A DNA stretch of 51,422 nt from Acidobacteriaceae bacterium (GTDB lineage Bacteria > Acidobacteriota > Terriglobia > Terriglobales > Acidobacteriaceae), in contig PLBE01000231.1 of assembly GCA_003134435.1 (NCBI GenBank), positions 1-51,422 of the forward strand. Direction: 5' to 3'. The translations under genes and the position numbers were made by a program. Under the pieces are notes generated by a model. That model searched no databases. It saw nothing but the letters and a program-made list of their open reading frames with translations, and had not been told where the DNA came from. Shown here piece after piece: positions 35,738 through 43,368 of the stretch (within the stretch, counting starts at the first letter, position 1; every line of letters starts with the position of its first letter).

Positions 35738-35814
35738 GGCGGTGGTGACGACGACGAGACGAATCGCGTCCTGAAAAGGCGCCATCGTCAAGCAAGCTGG
35801 CGGAGGAGAACGCT

Positions 35815-36015
35815 ATGCCACAGAGTCCTCACAATCAACTCGCGGAAATGCACAACTCCGCTGCCCATGCTCACGCCGCGGCTGCGGTCGCACACGGTAA
35901 AGGGGATCACCTGGCCGCGCACGAACTTAGCCAACAGGCGCACGAGCAATCCATGAACGTACACAGGCTGGCCGAGGAGCTGGCCGCGAAGAAGGCTAAT
36001 TCCAACAAAGCCTGA
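35815..36015 (+). CDS. Small His/Ala-rich helical hypothetical protein
   Basis: A 66-residue product, almost entirely predicted helical, with 11 His and many Ala (AEMHNSAAHAHAAAAVAHG, ELSQQAHEQSMNVHRLAEEL). The His spacing could bind metals, but no known motif is present. An ideal GGAGGAG site precedes the ATG by six bases, which strongly supports translation. It lies last in a plus-strand group and converges on the gene at 36223. Function unknown; related short sequences appear common in Acidobacteria stress regions, from memory. Confidence 0.65.
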   Translation: MPQSPHNQLAEMHNSAAHAHAAAAVAHGKGDHLAAHELSQQAHEQSMNVHRLAEELAAKKANSNKA

Positions 36016-36072
36016 AATGGGCGGGATCACTGCGACGGTGTCTGCTTAGGGAACCTCTGAACACGTCCTCGC

Positions 36073-36088
36073 CTGCTGGGGCCAGCAG
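36073..36088. repeat. Short hairpin in convergent gap
   Basis: CTGCTGG and CCAGCAG form a perfect seven-base stem with a two-base loop, between convergent genes 35815-36015 and 36223-36543. Together with the next palindrome it may end transcription from both sides. Confidence 0.4.
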
Positions 36089-36104
36089 TATCGGCGTCGC
36101 GTGC

Positions 36105-36133
36105 CTTTCGCGGACAAAGAGTGTCCGCGCCAC
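36105..36133. repeat. Dispersed palindromic repeat, copy 2 (REP-like)
   Basis: This is the inverted copy of the element at 5590-5618: stem GCGGACA / TGTCCGC with a five-base loop and the same flanks. The copies differ by about one inserted and one deleted base. Both lie between genes. Confidence 0.7.
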
Positions 36134-36222
36134 ACTTGATCAGTGACGTTTGGCCGCCCCGTAGATCGCCAATCTGCGTGCAACACAAGTGGCGTGATGT
36201 CATGACTGACGGCCTAAATGGC

Positions 36223-36543
36223 TCACTCCGGTTCGGTCGCCGGAACGGAAGATATTTTTTTGAGCCGCGGCTGGTGAGTTCGGATGCGGCCATCATCATC
36301 CCATTTCACAACCGCATCCTCGTCGTTTGTTCGCTCGACTGTGCCGAATTCTCCGGTGGGCCTGCCGAAGTCGCCGAGACCCTCGACGCGATCTCCGGGG
36401 TTCAGTTGCTCCCCGGTGGCAATGGGGTCGGCCAGCGCAGGCTTTCTGGCTCGATCTGAGTCGGGCGTCGCGCCCCGATATGCCAGCGGAGCTTGAGGAG
36501 CCTTGCGCAACCTTCGCGGCAGAGGATTGATGACATCGGTCAT
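36223..36543 (-). CDS. Small SH3-like beta-barrel hypothetical protein
   Basis: The C-terminal half (LNPGDRVEGLGDFGRPTGEF, then GTVERTNDEDAVVKWDDDGR and HQPRLKKI) has the pattern of a small SH3/KOW-like beta-barrel: alternating hydrophobic strands with Gly turns, ending in a Lys-rich strand. The N-terminal 45 residues are Arg/Pro-rich and probably unstructured, so the true start may be internal; no good ribosome site marks ATG 36543. The gene follows the Crp/Fnr gene on the same strand after 166 bases. Function unknown, possibly nucleic-acid binding; that is a guess from the fold. Confidence 0.6.
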   Translation of the reverse strand: MTDVINPLPRRLRKAPQAPLAYRGATPDSDRARKPALADPIATGEQLNPGDRVEGLGDFGRPTGEFGTVERTNDEDAVVKWDDDGRIRTHQPRLKKISSVPATEPE

Positions 36544-36709
36544 AGCGGATGCTTTGTTCTAGAGTCCCGTGAGAGTGTCGATAGATGCAGCATAGGCTCG
36601 CTGCGCATAAGCAGACTGGTCTAGAGTGCACAGTTTTGACAATTAACTTTCGCGAGGCGCACGGTCTGCGCCGAGTCAGGTTTTCGGAGACGCGTTTTCA
36701 AGTGTGACG

Positions 36710-37381
36710 TTAGTCGTGAAGAACGACGTTGAGCAGGGAACTATGAACCTGCAGGCCACCTTCGCCATAGTCGACGAAGCCCAATTTTCTGAACCGGTTC
36801 ATAAAGAAACTGACCCGGGACCGGGTGGTGCCGATCATATCGGCGAGAGTCTCCTGGCTTATTCTGGGGATCACCGTCTCGGGCACTCCCTCCTTGCCGA
36901 AATGTGCCAGCAAGAGCAGAATCCGCGCCAGCCGTTTTTCGCTGGAATTAAAGAGTTGGTCGACTAAGTCCTCTTCATAGCGAATGTTCCGCGCCAGCAG
37001 ATAGGCGACGAAGATATCGGAAAATTCGTGGCGCCGGCGCAGCGCTTCCATCATGGCTTTCTTGTCGATACGCAAGAGTCCGCAATCCGTCATGGCGGTG
37101 GCCGACCCCATTCGTACAGTCTGTCCTGCGAGGCTGCCTTCTCCGAAGAACTCTCCTTCGCTTAGCAGGCCCAGGGTAGCCTCCTTGCCGGCCTTGGAAA
37201 CGACCGTGAGTCGGACCTTGCCTTCCTGAACGTAGAAGACGGAGTCCGCGGCATCTCCCTGCGTGTAGATTGTCTGCTTCTTGACAAAGACCATGAGCTG
37301 TCTGCCAACACCGATCGTGGCAAGGAAACTCATGGGGTCAATCTCGCGTGTCTTTCTCACCAATGCGGTTGGAGATGTCAT
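36710..37381 (-). CDS. Crp/Fnr-family transcriptional regulator
   Basis: Residues about 25-130 form the cyclic-nucleotide-binding-like beta-roll (KKQTIYTQGDAADSVFYVQE, GKVRLTVVSKAGKEATLGLL, GEFFGEGSLAGQ with the FGE phosphate-loop motif), then a long dimer helix (FVAYLLARNIRYEEDLVDQL). The winged helix-turn-helix is at about 165-215 (RISQETLADMIGTTRSRVSF, FMNRFRKLGFVDYG). No N-terminal Cys cluster is present, so it is not an Fnr-type iron-sulfur sensor; Crp-like nucleotide sensing is possible, though the Arg-Ser pair of the cAMP pocket is not evident in this loop (GEGSLAG). Length 223 is normal. It may regulate the surrounding stress and envelope genes. Confidence 0.93.
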   Translation of the reverse strand: MTSPTALVRKTREIDPMSFLATIGVGRQLMVFVKKQTIYTQGDAADSVFYVQEGKVRLTVVSKAGKEATLGLLSEGEFFGEGSLAGQTVRMGSATAMTDCGLLRIDKKAMMEALRRRHEFSDIFVAYLLARNIRYEEDLVDQLFNSSEKRLARILLLLAHFGKEGVPETVIPRISQETLADMIGTTRSRVSFFMNRFRKLGFVDYGEGGLQVHSSLLNVVLHD

Positions 37382-37444
37382 AAAAGGGGCCCTGGAGCTG
37401 AAATTACACTTCCAAAAAGCTTGCCATGATTGAAACCAGGAAGC

Positions 37445-37461
37445 TGGTCACTTTTGCTCAG
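37445..37461. repeat. 17-bp direct repeat, left copy
   Basis: TGGTCACTTTTGCTCAG is repeated exactly at 37847-37863, 402 bases away, with the small gene at 37508-37741 between. Bases outside the 17-mer differ. No transposase is nearby. Confidence 0.6.
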
Positions 37462-37507
37462 TATCCGGAGAAACTAAGGAGGCCCGTGGGGTGCGAACCG
37501 GAGGAGA

Positions 37508-37741
37508 GTGAGCAATATTGAGCATCTTTACCACTACCGAGCGATGCACGATGAGACCGTGAAGGCCAAAGATCTCACAGCAAAGCAAACATTGGCTGTG
37601 CCCTGCACTACCTGTGGTGCAGCGATTGGGGAAGAGTGTGAACTGAACACAGGCGCCCCGCGCACCGAACCCCACCGGGACCGAAAACTCGAGGCCGCCG
37701 AGGCCGCCGAGGCCGCCGAAAAGGGAATCAGCCCACGATAG
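37508..37741 (+). CDS. Small Cys/His zinc-finger-like protein
   Basis: The core PCTTCGAAIGEECELNTG followed by PRTEPHRDR has a CxxC pair, a third Cys and a His in the order expected of a small zinc-binding site. Similar short proteins (Cys pair, GExCEL, PHxDR) occur widely in soil bacteria by my recollection; function unknown. The C-terminus holds an AEA repeat encoded by three exact nine-base units. The frame can start at GTG 37508 right after GGAGGA, but spacing is too tight; the true start may be slightly downstream, for example ATG 37544. It is framed by two 17-bp direct repeats. Confidence 0.6.
   Translation: MSNIEHLYHYRAMHDETVKAKDLTAKQTLAVPCTTCGAAIGEECELNTGAPRTEPHRDRKLEAAEAAEAAEKGISPR
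37691..37717 (+). repeat. Nine-base tandem repeat in coding sequence
   Basis: GAGGCCGCC occurs three times in exact tandem, encoding repeated Glu-Ala-Ala near the C-terminus of the zinc-finger-like protein. Such repeats change copy number without shifting frame. Confidence 0.8.
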
Positions 37742-37846
37742 GTTTTCCTGGGCGCTAGACCGTTCGCTTTCTTCCAAGCGCAGATTTCCCGGCGCGCCTC
37801 CCCGATCCGCTTACACAGTCAAAATCCAGATTGGCCAAACCCACCT

Positions 37847-37863
37847 TGGTCACTTTTGCTCAG
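37847..37863. repeat. 17-bp direct repeat, right copy
   Basis: Exact copy of 37445-37461, in the 251-base gap before the PRC-barrel gene. The rest of that gap contains only a short inverted repeat AGGCCA/TGGCCT near 37939-37960. Confidence 0.6.
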
Positions 37864-37992
37864 AAAAATCTCGGCGTGGCTGCTACCGTCGAAACTCAGA
37901 AACAATTGAAAGCCGAATGATCGAAATGATCGACAGCAAGGCCATTCGCTGGTCTGGCCTCTAGGAACAGACTGCCCCGGAGGGCAAATCTT

Positions 37993-38793
37993 ATGTTAAT
38001 CAACGCTGCGCATCTCAAAGGTCTTGTGATTCAAGCAACTGACGGTAAGATCGGAACCGTGGATCAGTTCTATTTCGACGACGAGACTTGGGCTATTCGC
38101 TATCTCACGGTAGGAACCGACGGCTGGCTGGGCGAACGGCAGGTGTTGATCTCCCCGTTTTCCATCGTGCATACCGACTGGCAAGCCAAGCGCCTCGATG
38201 TGTCGCTTACGAAAATGCAAGTGGAGAACAGCCCCAACATTGACACTCACCAACCGGTCTCCCGGCAGCACGAGAGCGTGTACATGGGGTATTACGGCTA
38301 TCCCTACTATTGGACAGGTCCTAACATGTGGGGTCCGGCGCTTTACCCGTCGGGCTTGCCGGTCCCTGCAACTGTGTTTAACGATGCGCACAAGCGCAGC
38401 GTTCACAAAGCGTCGATGGATTCGCATCTGCGCAGCAACCAGGCGGTGACGGGCTATCACATTGAGGCGGCCGATGGGGAGATCGGTCATGTGGATGGCT
38501 TCATTATGGACGATCAATCCTGGGCGATTCGCTACATGGAAGTGGGAACGCGGAATTGGTGGCCAGGCAAGAAGGTACTGGTTTCGCCGGCGTGGATCCA
38601 GAGCGTCAGTTGGGAGCACTCCAAAGTCAACGTTGGCCTTTCTCGAGAAGCGATCAAGAGCGGCCCCGAGTTCGTCGAGTCCGCGCCCATCACCCGTGAA
38701 TACGAGGCCCGGCTCTTTCATCACTATGGGCAAGCGCCCTATTGGCTGCACGAAAACGAAGAGAAGGATCCGGTCGCGATGGTGGGTGTATAA
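37993..38793 (+). CDS. Protein with two PRC-barrel domains
   Basis: PRC-barrel domains are small beta-barrels found in photosynthetic reaction centre H subunits, RimM and many stress proteins. Two copies are clear: residues about 3-80 (LKGLVIQATDGKIGTVDQFY, FDDETWAIRYLTVGTDGW, GERQVLISPFSI) and 150-225 (VTGYHIEAADGEIGHVDGFI, MDDQSWAIRYMEVGTRNWWP, GKKVLVSPAWIQSVSW). The linker is Tyr/Pro/Gly-rich (MGYYGYPYYWTGPNMWGPAL). No signal peptide or membrane helix is visible, so it is cytoplasmic or peripheral. ATG 37993 is preceded by GGAGGG at about nine bases. The duplicated halves probably arose by tandem gene duplication. Exact role unknown. Confidence 0.9.
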   Translation: MLINAAHLKGLVIQATDGKIGTVDQFYFDDETWAIRYLTVGTDGWLGERQVLISPFSIVHTDWQAKRLDVSLTKMQVENSPNIDTHQPVSRQHESVYMGYYGYPYYWTGPNMWGPALYPSGLPVPATVFNDAHKRSVHKASMDSHLRSNQAVTGYHIEAADGEIGHVDGFIMDDQSWAIRYMEVGTRNWWPGKKVLVSPAWIQSVSWEHSKVNVGLSREAIKSGPEFVESAPITREYEARLFHHYGQAPYWLHENEEKDPVAMVGV

Positions 38794-38848
38794 CTCCAGA
38801 TCGGTGAGGTTTCAATCGATGTCGAATGATGTCTAAATCGAGGGCGTC

Positions 38849-38871
38849 GTGGGCGTCCTGCGGATGCCCAC
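38849..38871. terminator. Hairpin after PRC-barrel gene
   Basis: GTGGGCGTC pairs with GATGCCCAC (nine pairs, one G-U) around a five-base loop, 56 bases after the stop. Only TTT follows some bases later, so it is a weak terminator candidate. Confidence 0.35.
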
Positions 38872-38928
38872 AACCGTTTCTTGCGCTGTCATTGCATGCC
38901 GATTCTGCCCTCTGGACTGGAGATCACC

Positions 38929-39135
38929 TTGAACAACACTGAACACCCGCACGCGATGGGCGAGAGCCATCATGGCCACATTCCGTATTGGAAGCGCGCG
39001 CACCACGACTGGCGCTTTTGGATCGGTCTGGTTCTGATGCTTACGGCCATGGCCGTCTATGTCGGGAGCGACGACTTAGTGTGGGTGCCGTGGGGACGCC
39101 CCAAGGTTCCGGCGGCAGTTCACGGGACTCCGTAA
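38929..39135 (+). CDS. Small single-pass membrane protein
   Basis: The product (68 residues from TTG 38929) has a His-rich N-terminus (NNTEHPHAMGESHHGHIPYW), basic KRAHHDWR, one membrane helix (FWIGLVLMLTAMAVYVG) and a short polar tail. By the positive-inside rule the N-terminus faces the cytoplasm. GGAG lies six bases before the TTG, while the ATG at 38881 and at 38956 have no such site. No function is known. The frame's downstream neighbour on the opposite strand is a start-less coding-like stretch. Confidence 0.65.
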   Translation: MNNTEHPHAMGESHHGHIPYWKRAHHDWRFWIGLVLMLTAMAVYVGSDDLVWVPWGRPKVPAAVHGTP

Positions 39136-39263
39136 AGTTGGTAGAACTCGTCGAGTTGCTCGATGAGGAACGAGTGCAGGCTGGGGTGTTCCTGGATGGC
39201 TTGCGGTAATTGCGAGGTTTCCGGAACGGCGCAGGCCCGAAAGTGGACTTGCGCCGACCGTGG
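39120..39263 (-). pseudogene. Start-less coding-like fragment
   Basis: On the minus strand an open stretch of 47 codons ends in TGA and reads like a soluble helical C-terminus (ETSQLPQAIQEHPSLHSF, LIEQLDEFYQLYGVP). It has no ATG, GTG or TTG and a stop just upstream, and its end overlaps the small membrane protein gene. It may be the remnant of a decayed small gene. I do not recognise the family. Confidence 0.25.
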
Positions 39264-39295
39264 TTAGGCTGGTTGATCCCGTTGGAAACTGATCA

Positions 39296-39868
39296 CTATA
39301 GCGTGAAACTCAACGCGAGGTTGATGCCAGGAAACGACGCATTACACAGGTAATAGACGCCGTTGATTTCGATGACATAAACATTTTGCGTGTAGAGCCA
39401 ATTGCTGGGCCACGGGTCGGAGAATCCGAACCAATACCCGCCGTATTGGAAGCGGTGATTGCTGTAATCGGATTGGCTGACACGAAACGTGTGTTGCTGT
39501 CCAAAATGGGCTTTGAAGTTGGCTTCCGGAATGCGGCCGCCACCGTTATTACCGGCGCGTTGTTGCTGCTGTGGCACGTTCCGCTCCGCCGGTTGGATGT
39601 TCTTTTCCGCTTGCTTTGCGTTCTTTTCCGCGGGCCGGTTGTTTTCTTCGTGTTTCGCGCTTCCGGCTTCTGGCTTGGCGTTCTTTTCCGGCTGCGCGGC
39701 GGGTCTTTCTTCTTGCCTGGCAGACTTTTCCGGTTGCGTTTTCTTGTCTTCCTGGGCAGGCTTGGCTTTCTGTTCTTCCTGTTCGTGTTGTTCCTGGGCG
39801 AACGCCGGAACGGCAGCGACCAGCGTCAAAGACAGAACTGCTGTGGTCATCAATCTTGTTAGTTTCAT
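39296..39868 (-). CDS. Exported Lys/Glu/Gln-rich hypothetical protein
   Basis: A signal peptide (MKLTRLMTTAVLSLTLVAAV, cut after AFA) leads to a 75-residue charged, repetitive region of Glu, Lys, Gln, Pro and Ala (EKNAKPEAGSAKHEEN, PAEKNAKQAEKNIQPAERN), likely extended or coiled. The last 80 residues form a compact aromatic domain (NFKAHFGQQHTFRVSQSDY, RFQYGGYWFGFSDPWPSNW, NVYVIEINGVYYLCNASFPG), seen in small exported proteins of soil bacteria. ATG 39868 is chosen because GGAGG lies eight bases upstream; the frame opens at 39883. Product 190 residues. It follows the OmpA-family gene by 41 bases on the same strand and may share its transcript. Function unknown. Confidence 0.75.
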   Translation of the reverse strand: MKLTRLMTTAVLSLTLVAAVPAFAQEQHEQEEQKAKPAQEDKKTQPEKSARQEERPAAQPEKNAKPEAGSAKHEENNRPAEKNAKQAEKNIQPAERNVPQQQQRAGNNGGGRIPEANFKAHFGQQHTFRVSQSDYSNHRFQYGGYWFGFSDPWPSNWLYTQNVYVIEINGVYYLCNASFPGINLALSFTL

Positions 39869-39909
39869 GAGTGTTGCCTCCATTAATCGATTCGTTCCGC
39901 GCGCCTGCG

Positions 39910-41535
39910 CTAGCGCAAGCTCCCGGTCGTCTTGTTTACCGGACTGCCGATGGCTTCGCCGGACACGAGAAGTTCAACTCTCCGGTTCTGCTGACGGCCG
40001 GTAGAGTTGTCGTTGGAGGCGACCGGCAAGGTGTTGCCGAAGCCTCGGGATGAAACTGAGTTTGTGGCGACGCCTTCCTGCACCAGGTAATCGCGTACCG
40101 AACCGGCGCGGTTCTCGGACAGCGTCTGGTTCATGGAATCGCCGCCCACGTTGTCGGTATAGCCGCCGACTTCAATGTTGAGTCCGGGGTAAGCGAGTAG
40201 AATGCCGGCCACTTTCGCCAGTTTCTCCCGTGCGCCCGACTTCAGCGAGTATTTCCCGGTGTCAAACAGAACATCCGACATGCTGACGATCAGCCCGCGA
40301 GCGCTGTCACGAGTCTGAAGAATGGCATTCAATTGTTCGGACAACTTCGTGCGCATGGCCGCTTTGTCGGTTTCTGCCGCTTGGGCGCTTGCCTGGGCTG
40401 TCTGAGCGGCTAAGCGCGATTGTTCCGCATCCGCCTGCGCGGCCGAGAGCGCGGTGGCTGACGCGGCCAGGCTGTTGGCCAGATCCGCTTGAGCTTGCGC
40501 GGTTGTGGACTGTGCACTGGCAGCATCGGCGCGGGCCTGGGCGGCGTCCGATTGGGCCTGCGTGTTGGCCGCTTGCGCTCTCGCCGCGTCCGACTGGGCT
40601 TGGTCTTTCTGTCGCATCGCGGTGTCGGTTTGCGCCTGCGCCTGCACCTGTGCATCGCTCGATGCCTGACGTTCGTTGGCCAGGCGTATCTCGACCAGTT
40701 TCTTGATTGCGATTTCGCGGGCGTCCTCGGCGGTCTGCACGGCATCGCGAGACACCGCGATCAGGGGCTTACTTTCGAGGTGCTTTCTGGTGGCGTACTC
40801 ATCGGCATTGTTCATAAGCTGGACGGCGTGTTCATAGCTGGCGGTGGCATACTGCTCGGCCCCTTCGGATTGCGCGATACGCAGGGCATTCCGCGCCTCG
40901 AAGAACTCCAAAGGCAAGCGGGCATTTAAGACCACCGGGTCGAAAGTGTAGCCGGTAGGAATGTAACCGCCGCGTTCCATCAGTTCATACTTTGCATTCA
41001 CGGCTTCGCTGGTTCCCTTGGTGTTCTTGAGCACAACATTCTCGAGGACGACCACATTGCTGGGTTGACGGACCGCATAATACGGCTCCGCGGTAACAAT
41101 CATGGCGAAGGACTGAAGGTCGGTGGTCACGTGCAATTTGCTGCGGTCGTTGCCGCCGACTAATACTTCGCCCAGATTCACGGCCCGGCCTTCGGGAGAG
41201 ATGGCCCACAAAATGTAGGTCAGATACTCGTTGCCGAAAGTTTTGGGCGATTGCAGGTTGCCAAATTCCGCTTCGATCTCAATCGATCCTTTCTTGCTGT
41301 TCACCCTGGCTTCGCCGAACGCCGATGGCATCAAGTCTGTTCCCGAGAAATCGACTTTAGAGCTGCCGCTGCGATATTGATAATTGACCGCCTGCACGGT
41401 GCGGCTGACCACGACCACCCGAAAAACAGTCGTTGCTTTCGCGGGCTCGACCGCAACCGTGCTTTGAGAATTGTTCTGAGCCACAACCGGCAAACTCAGG
41501 GCGAATACAACGGTTAACAACAGCTTTGTGTTCAC
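39910..41535 (-). CDS. OmpA-family protein with long Ala/Gln coiled coil
   Basis: Outer-membrane or periplasmic protein that anchors to peptidoglycan. The start is GTG 41535 with AAGGAG five bases upstream and a signal peptide (NTKLLLTVVFALSLPVVAQ), giving 541 residues; the frame opens artificially at 41727. Residues about 20-290 form a beta-rich N-terminal region without the eight-stranded OmpA barrel. About 300-420 is a coiled coil dominated by Ala, Gln, Asp and Ser heptads (QAQSDAARAQAANTQAQSD). The C-terminal OmpA domain is complete (VLFDTGKYSLKSGAREKLAK, NIEVGGYTDNVGGD, NQTLSENRAGSVRDYLVQEG, GFGNTLPVASND, RQQNRRVELLV), including the Asp and Arg that contact diaminopimelate. It resembles Pal/OmpA-like spacer proteins. 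The small membrane protein gene upstream is 50 bases away. Confidence 0.9.
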   Translation of the reverse strand: MNTKLLLTVVFALSLPVVAQNNSQSTVAVEPAKATTVFRVVVVSRTVQAVNYQYRSGSSKVDFSGTDLMPSAFGEARVNSKKGSIEIEAEFGNLQSPKTFGNEYLTYILWAISPEGRAVNLGEVLVGGNDRSKLHVTTDLQSFAMIVTAEPYYAVRQPSNVVVLENVVLKNTKGTSEAVNAKYELMERGGYIPTGYTFDPVVLNARLPLEFFEARNALRIAQSEGAEQYATASYEHAVQLMNNADEYATRKHLESKPLIAVSRDAVQTAEDAREIAIKKLVEIRLANERQASSDAQVQAQAQTDTAMRQKDQAQSDAARAQAANTQAQSDAAQARADAASAQSTTAQAQADLANSLAASATALSAAQADAEQSRLAAQTAQASAQAAETDKAAMRTKLSEQLNAILQTRDSARGLIVSMSDVLFDTGKYSLKSGAREKLAKVAGILLAYPGLNIEVGGYTDNVGGDSMNQTLSENRAGSVRDYLVQEGVATNSVSSRGFGNTLPVASNDNSTGRQQNRRVELLVSGEAIGSPVNKTTGSLR

Positions 41536-41585
41536 ACGATCTCCTTCAGGCAGTTGTCTGCCGTGTTGCTGGTGGCGAGCCTGGG

Positions 41586-41777
41586 TTAGCCGCCAACGTG
41601 AATACGGGACAGGGAGTGAAACAGTCCAAAAATATTCAGCAGCCACAGAACGACGGCGATGACTACCACGCCGTTCAAGATGGACTTGATTTGTCCCTGC
41701 ATGGGGATGAAGCGATTCACCAGCCACAAGAGGACACCTACTACGATCAGAACTTCGAGGAGTTGAATTAGAGGCAT
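41586..41777 (-). CDS. Small two-helix membrane protein (Thivi_2564-like)
   Basis: About 63 residues with two membrane helices (PLIQLLEVLIVVGVLLWLVN and ILNGVVVIAVVLWLLNIFGL) joined by a short polar loop (RFIPMQGQIK). The pattern matches the Thivi_2564 family of unknown function. ATG 41777 lies nine bases after AAAGG; ATG 41783 is the alternative. It is first in a minus-strand group with the OmpA-family gene. Both termini probably face the same side. Confidence 0.75.
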   Translation of the reverse strand: MPLIQLLEVLIVVGVLLWLVNRFIPMQGQIKSILNGVVVIAVVLWLLNIFGLFHSLSRIHVGG

Positions 41778-41991
41778 AATCATTGACCTTTCATGTTTCT
41801 TCGGCTCACGCCTCTTTTCGATCGGAGGGCGTGGCTCGAGCTTGGTGCCGGGCGAAGCGCGGCGTAGCTTTCAGAGTCGAATTGTTACCGCAAGTCTCCG
41901 CGGCCTACACACGGATGAAGAATGCCGATGGGCTGGATGTGGTCGCTTGCGCGGCTACGGAAGGCAATATACCCGGCAGCGACCTTGGAAT

Positions 41992-42021
41992 CGGAGCTGC
42001 GAATCGGCGTTCGCGGCTCCG
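41992..42021. repeat. Imperfect inverted repeat in a 350-base gap
   Basis: CGGAGCTGCGAA and TTCGCGGCTCCG pair at 11 of 12 positions (the other is G-U) with a six-base loop. The gap 41778-42127 otherwise shows no gene I can support. It lies upstream of the Thivi_2564-like gene and downstream of the gene at 42128, so a terminator for the latter or a REP-like element are both possible. Confidence 0.45.
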
Positions 42022-42127
42022 TCTACACACTCAACGGAAGTCAACAATGACAGGTGCGGACTCTCGCGTCTGAGCAAGATAGCTCATATTGCCCAGATTG
42101 AGGCGGCAACGCTCGCACGGCAATCGG

Positions 42128-42349
42128 TCATCGCACCGGCGCTTGGTTTGATGTAGCTTCGTTCAGCGTCACGTGCGGGCCGCCAGCGCCCGGCGACCGG
42201 ACAGCGTGCATCAATGCCCACGAGTATTCGAATTCCCGTCCGCATTTCAAGCAGACCTGGTAGGTGCGTCTCTTAATCGTGAACACACTGCTGCGCTGCC
42301 GGTGATGGCATCCGATGGCAAACTCAAACAGTGAGACCAGGGGATTCAT
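42128..42349 (-). CDS. Small Cys/His-containing hypothetical protein
   Basis: A 73-residue product from ATG 42349, 14 bases after the GH130 stop. The core GCHHRQRSSVFTIKRRTY with QVCLKCGREFEYSWALM has a Cys-His-His cluster and a CxxC pair that could hold zinc. Short proteins with the pattern CxH...FTI...TYxVCxxCG recur in Acidobacteria by my recollection. GAGGG lies eleven bases upstream. The frame is open to 42520 inside the GH130 gene but that extension is antiparallel-frame shadow. Function unknown. Confidence 0.6.
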   Translation of the reverse strand: MNPLVSLFEFAIGCHHRQRSSVFTIKRRTYQVCLKCGREFEYSWALMHAVRSPGAGGPHVTLNEATSNQAPVR

Positions 42350-42363
42350 GCGTCGCTGATCCC

Positions 42364-43368
42364 TCAATCGTCCGAGCGCTTCCGGCGCTCGTAACTTCCA
42401 TTCGCATCCAGCCACTCCAGGAGCGAGCGCACGCTGGCCCGAGCCAGGGCAATTGAGCAATCGGCTGCTCCGTAGTAGATGTTGATGGTGTCGCCATCGG
42501 GGTCCATGGTGTATCCACACGGGAACACAACATCGTCAACATCGCCGTGGCACTCATAGTCCGCTTCCGGACCGAAGATCCAAGAATCGCCCCGCAGCAG
42601 GCACTTTTCGGGAGTCTCGATGTCGAAAAGGGCCAATCCCAATCGATACAGACAACCCGAAGGCGTATGCCGTACACCGTGGTAGAAGACCAGCCATCCT
42701 CGGGCAGTCTCAATCGGTGGAGGCGATAAGCCAATCTTGTTGGCATCCCACCATGCGCCGCGTCGGGCTTCGAGCATGAGCCTGTGTCTGCCCCAATAAC
42801 GCAGGTCGGGAGAATAAGAAATCCACATATGCGCTCCGAGGTTGGTCATCGGACGATGAATCAGCGCCCAGTATCCTCCGATTCTTCGGGGCAGAAGCGC
42901 TGAGTCCTTGTCGTCCGGAGGCATGATGACGCCGTAGCGCTCAAAGCTGCGAAAGTCTTTGGTCAAGGCCAGCGAAACTCCCGGGCCCCCGCGTGAGTAA
43001 GAGGTATACGTGACCACGTATTGCTGCAATTCGGGCACGAACGTGATGCGCGGATCCTCAATACCCCAGATCTCCTCCGGATAACGTTTTTCATCGGGCA
43101 TCAGCGTCGGCTCGCGGTCAATTTGCCATCCATCGACTCCGTTCGTAGACCGCGCGGCGCAAAGATGCGACAAGCCACGCCGGTCTTCGACCCGGCACAG
43201 CAGCAACGTGGTCCCATCCGGCAACAGGGTCGCTCCGGCATTGAAAACACTGTTGATGGAGTACGGCCAATCCTTTCGTGTCAGAATGGGGTTGCCGGGG
43301 TGACGCACAAGCAACGCCGGGTAGTGCGCGCTTTCGATGTGGACCAGGGCGGTTTCGGGAATCGTCAT
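42364..43368 (-). CDS. GH130 family glycoside phosphorylase/hydrolase
   Basis: GH130 enzymes are inverting phosphorylases or hydrolases for beta-mannosides (1,2- or 1,4-linked). The five-bladed propeller signatures are visible: NSVFNAGATLLPDGTTLLLC then RVEDRRG, GIEDPRIT with the catalytic Asp (about residue 105), HRPMTNLGAHMWISYSPDL, WWDANKIGLSPPPI and HGDVDDVVFPCG. No signal peptide is present, so it works in the cytoplasm. Its ATG overlaps the stop of the GT4 gene by four bases (ATGA), so the two are translated together. Phosphorylase versus hydrolase depends on phosphate-binding Arg/His/Lys residues I cannot place with confidence. Length 334 is normal. Confidence 0.92.
   Translation of the reverse strand: MTIPETALVHIESAHYPALLVRHPGNPILTRKDWPYSINSVFNAGATLLPDGTTLLLCRVEDRRGLSHLCAARSTNGVDGWQIDREPTLMPDEKRYPEEIWGIEDPRITFVPELQQYVVTYTSYSRGGPGVSLALTKDFRSFERYGVIMPPDDKDSALLPRRIGGYWALIHRPMTNLGAHMWISYSPDLRYWGRHRLMLEARRGAWWDANKIGLSPPPIETARGWLVFYHGVRHTPSGCLYRLGLALFDIETPEKCLLRGDSWIFGPEADYECHGDVDDVVFPCGYTMDPDGDTINIYYGAADCSIALARASVRSLLEWLDANGSYERRKRSDD

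Noticed and set aside
37445-37863. Insertion sequence bounded by the direct repeats
   Set aside because: The interval has no transposase and the repeats are direct, longer than usual target duplications, with no inverted ends inside.
40389-40929. Long plus-strand open frames opposite the OmpA-family gene
   Set aside because: They mirror the Ala/Gln-rich low-complexity coiled coil; composition and lack of motifs mark them as antisense shadows.
41784-42127. Plus-strand open frame of 96 codons in the gap
   Set aside because: No ribosome site, no domain pattern, and it crosses an inverted repeat; more likely non-coding.
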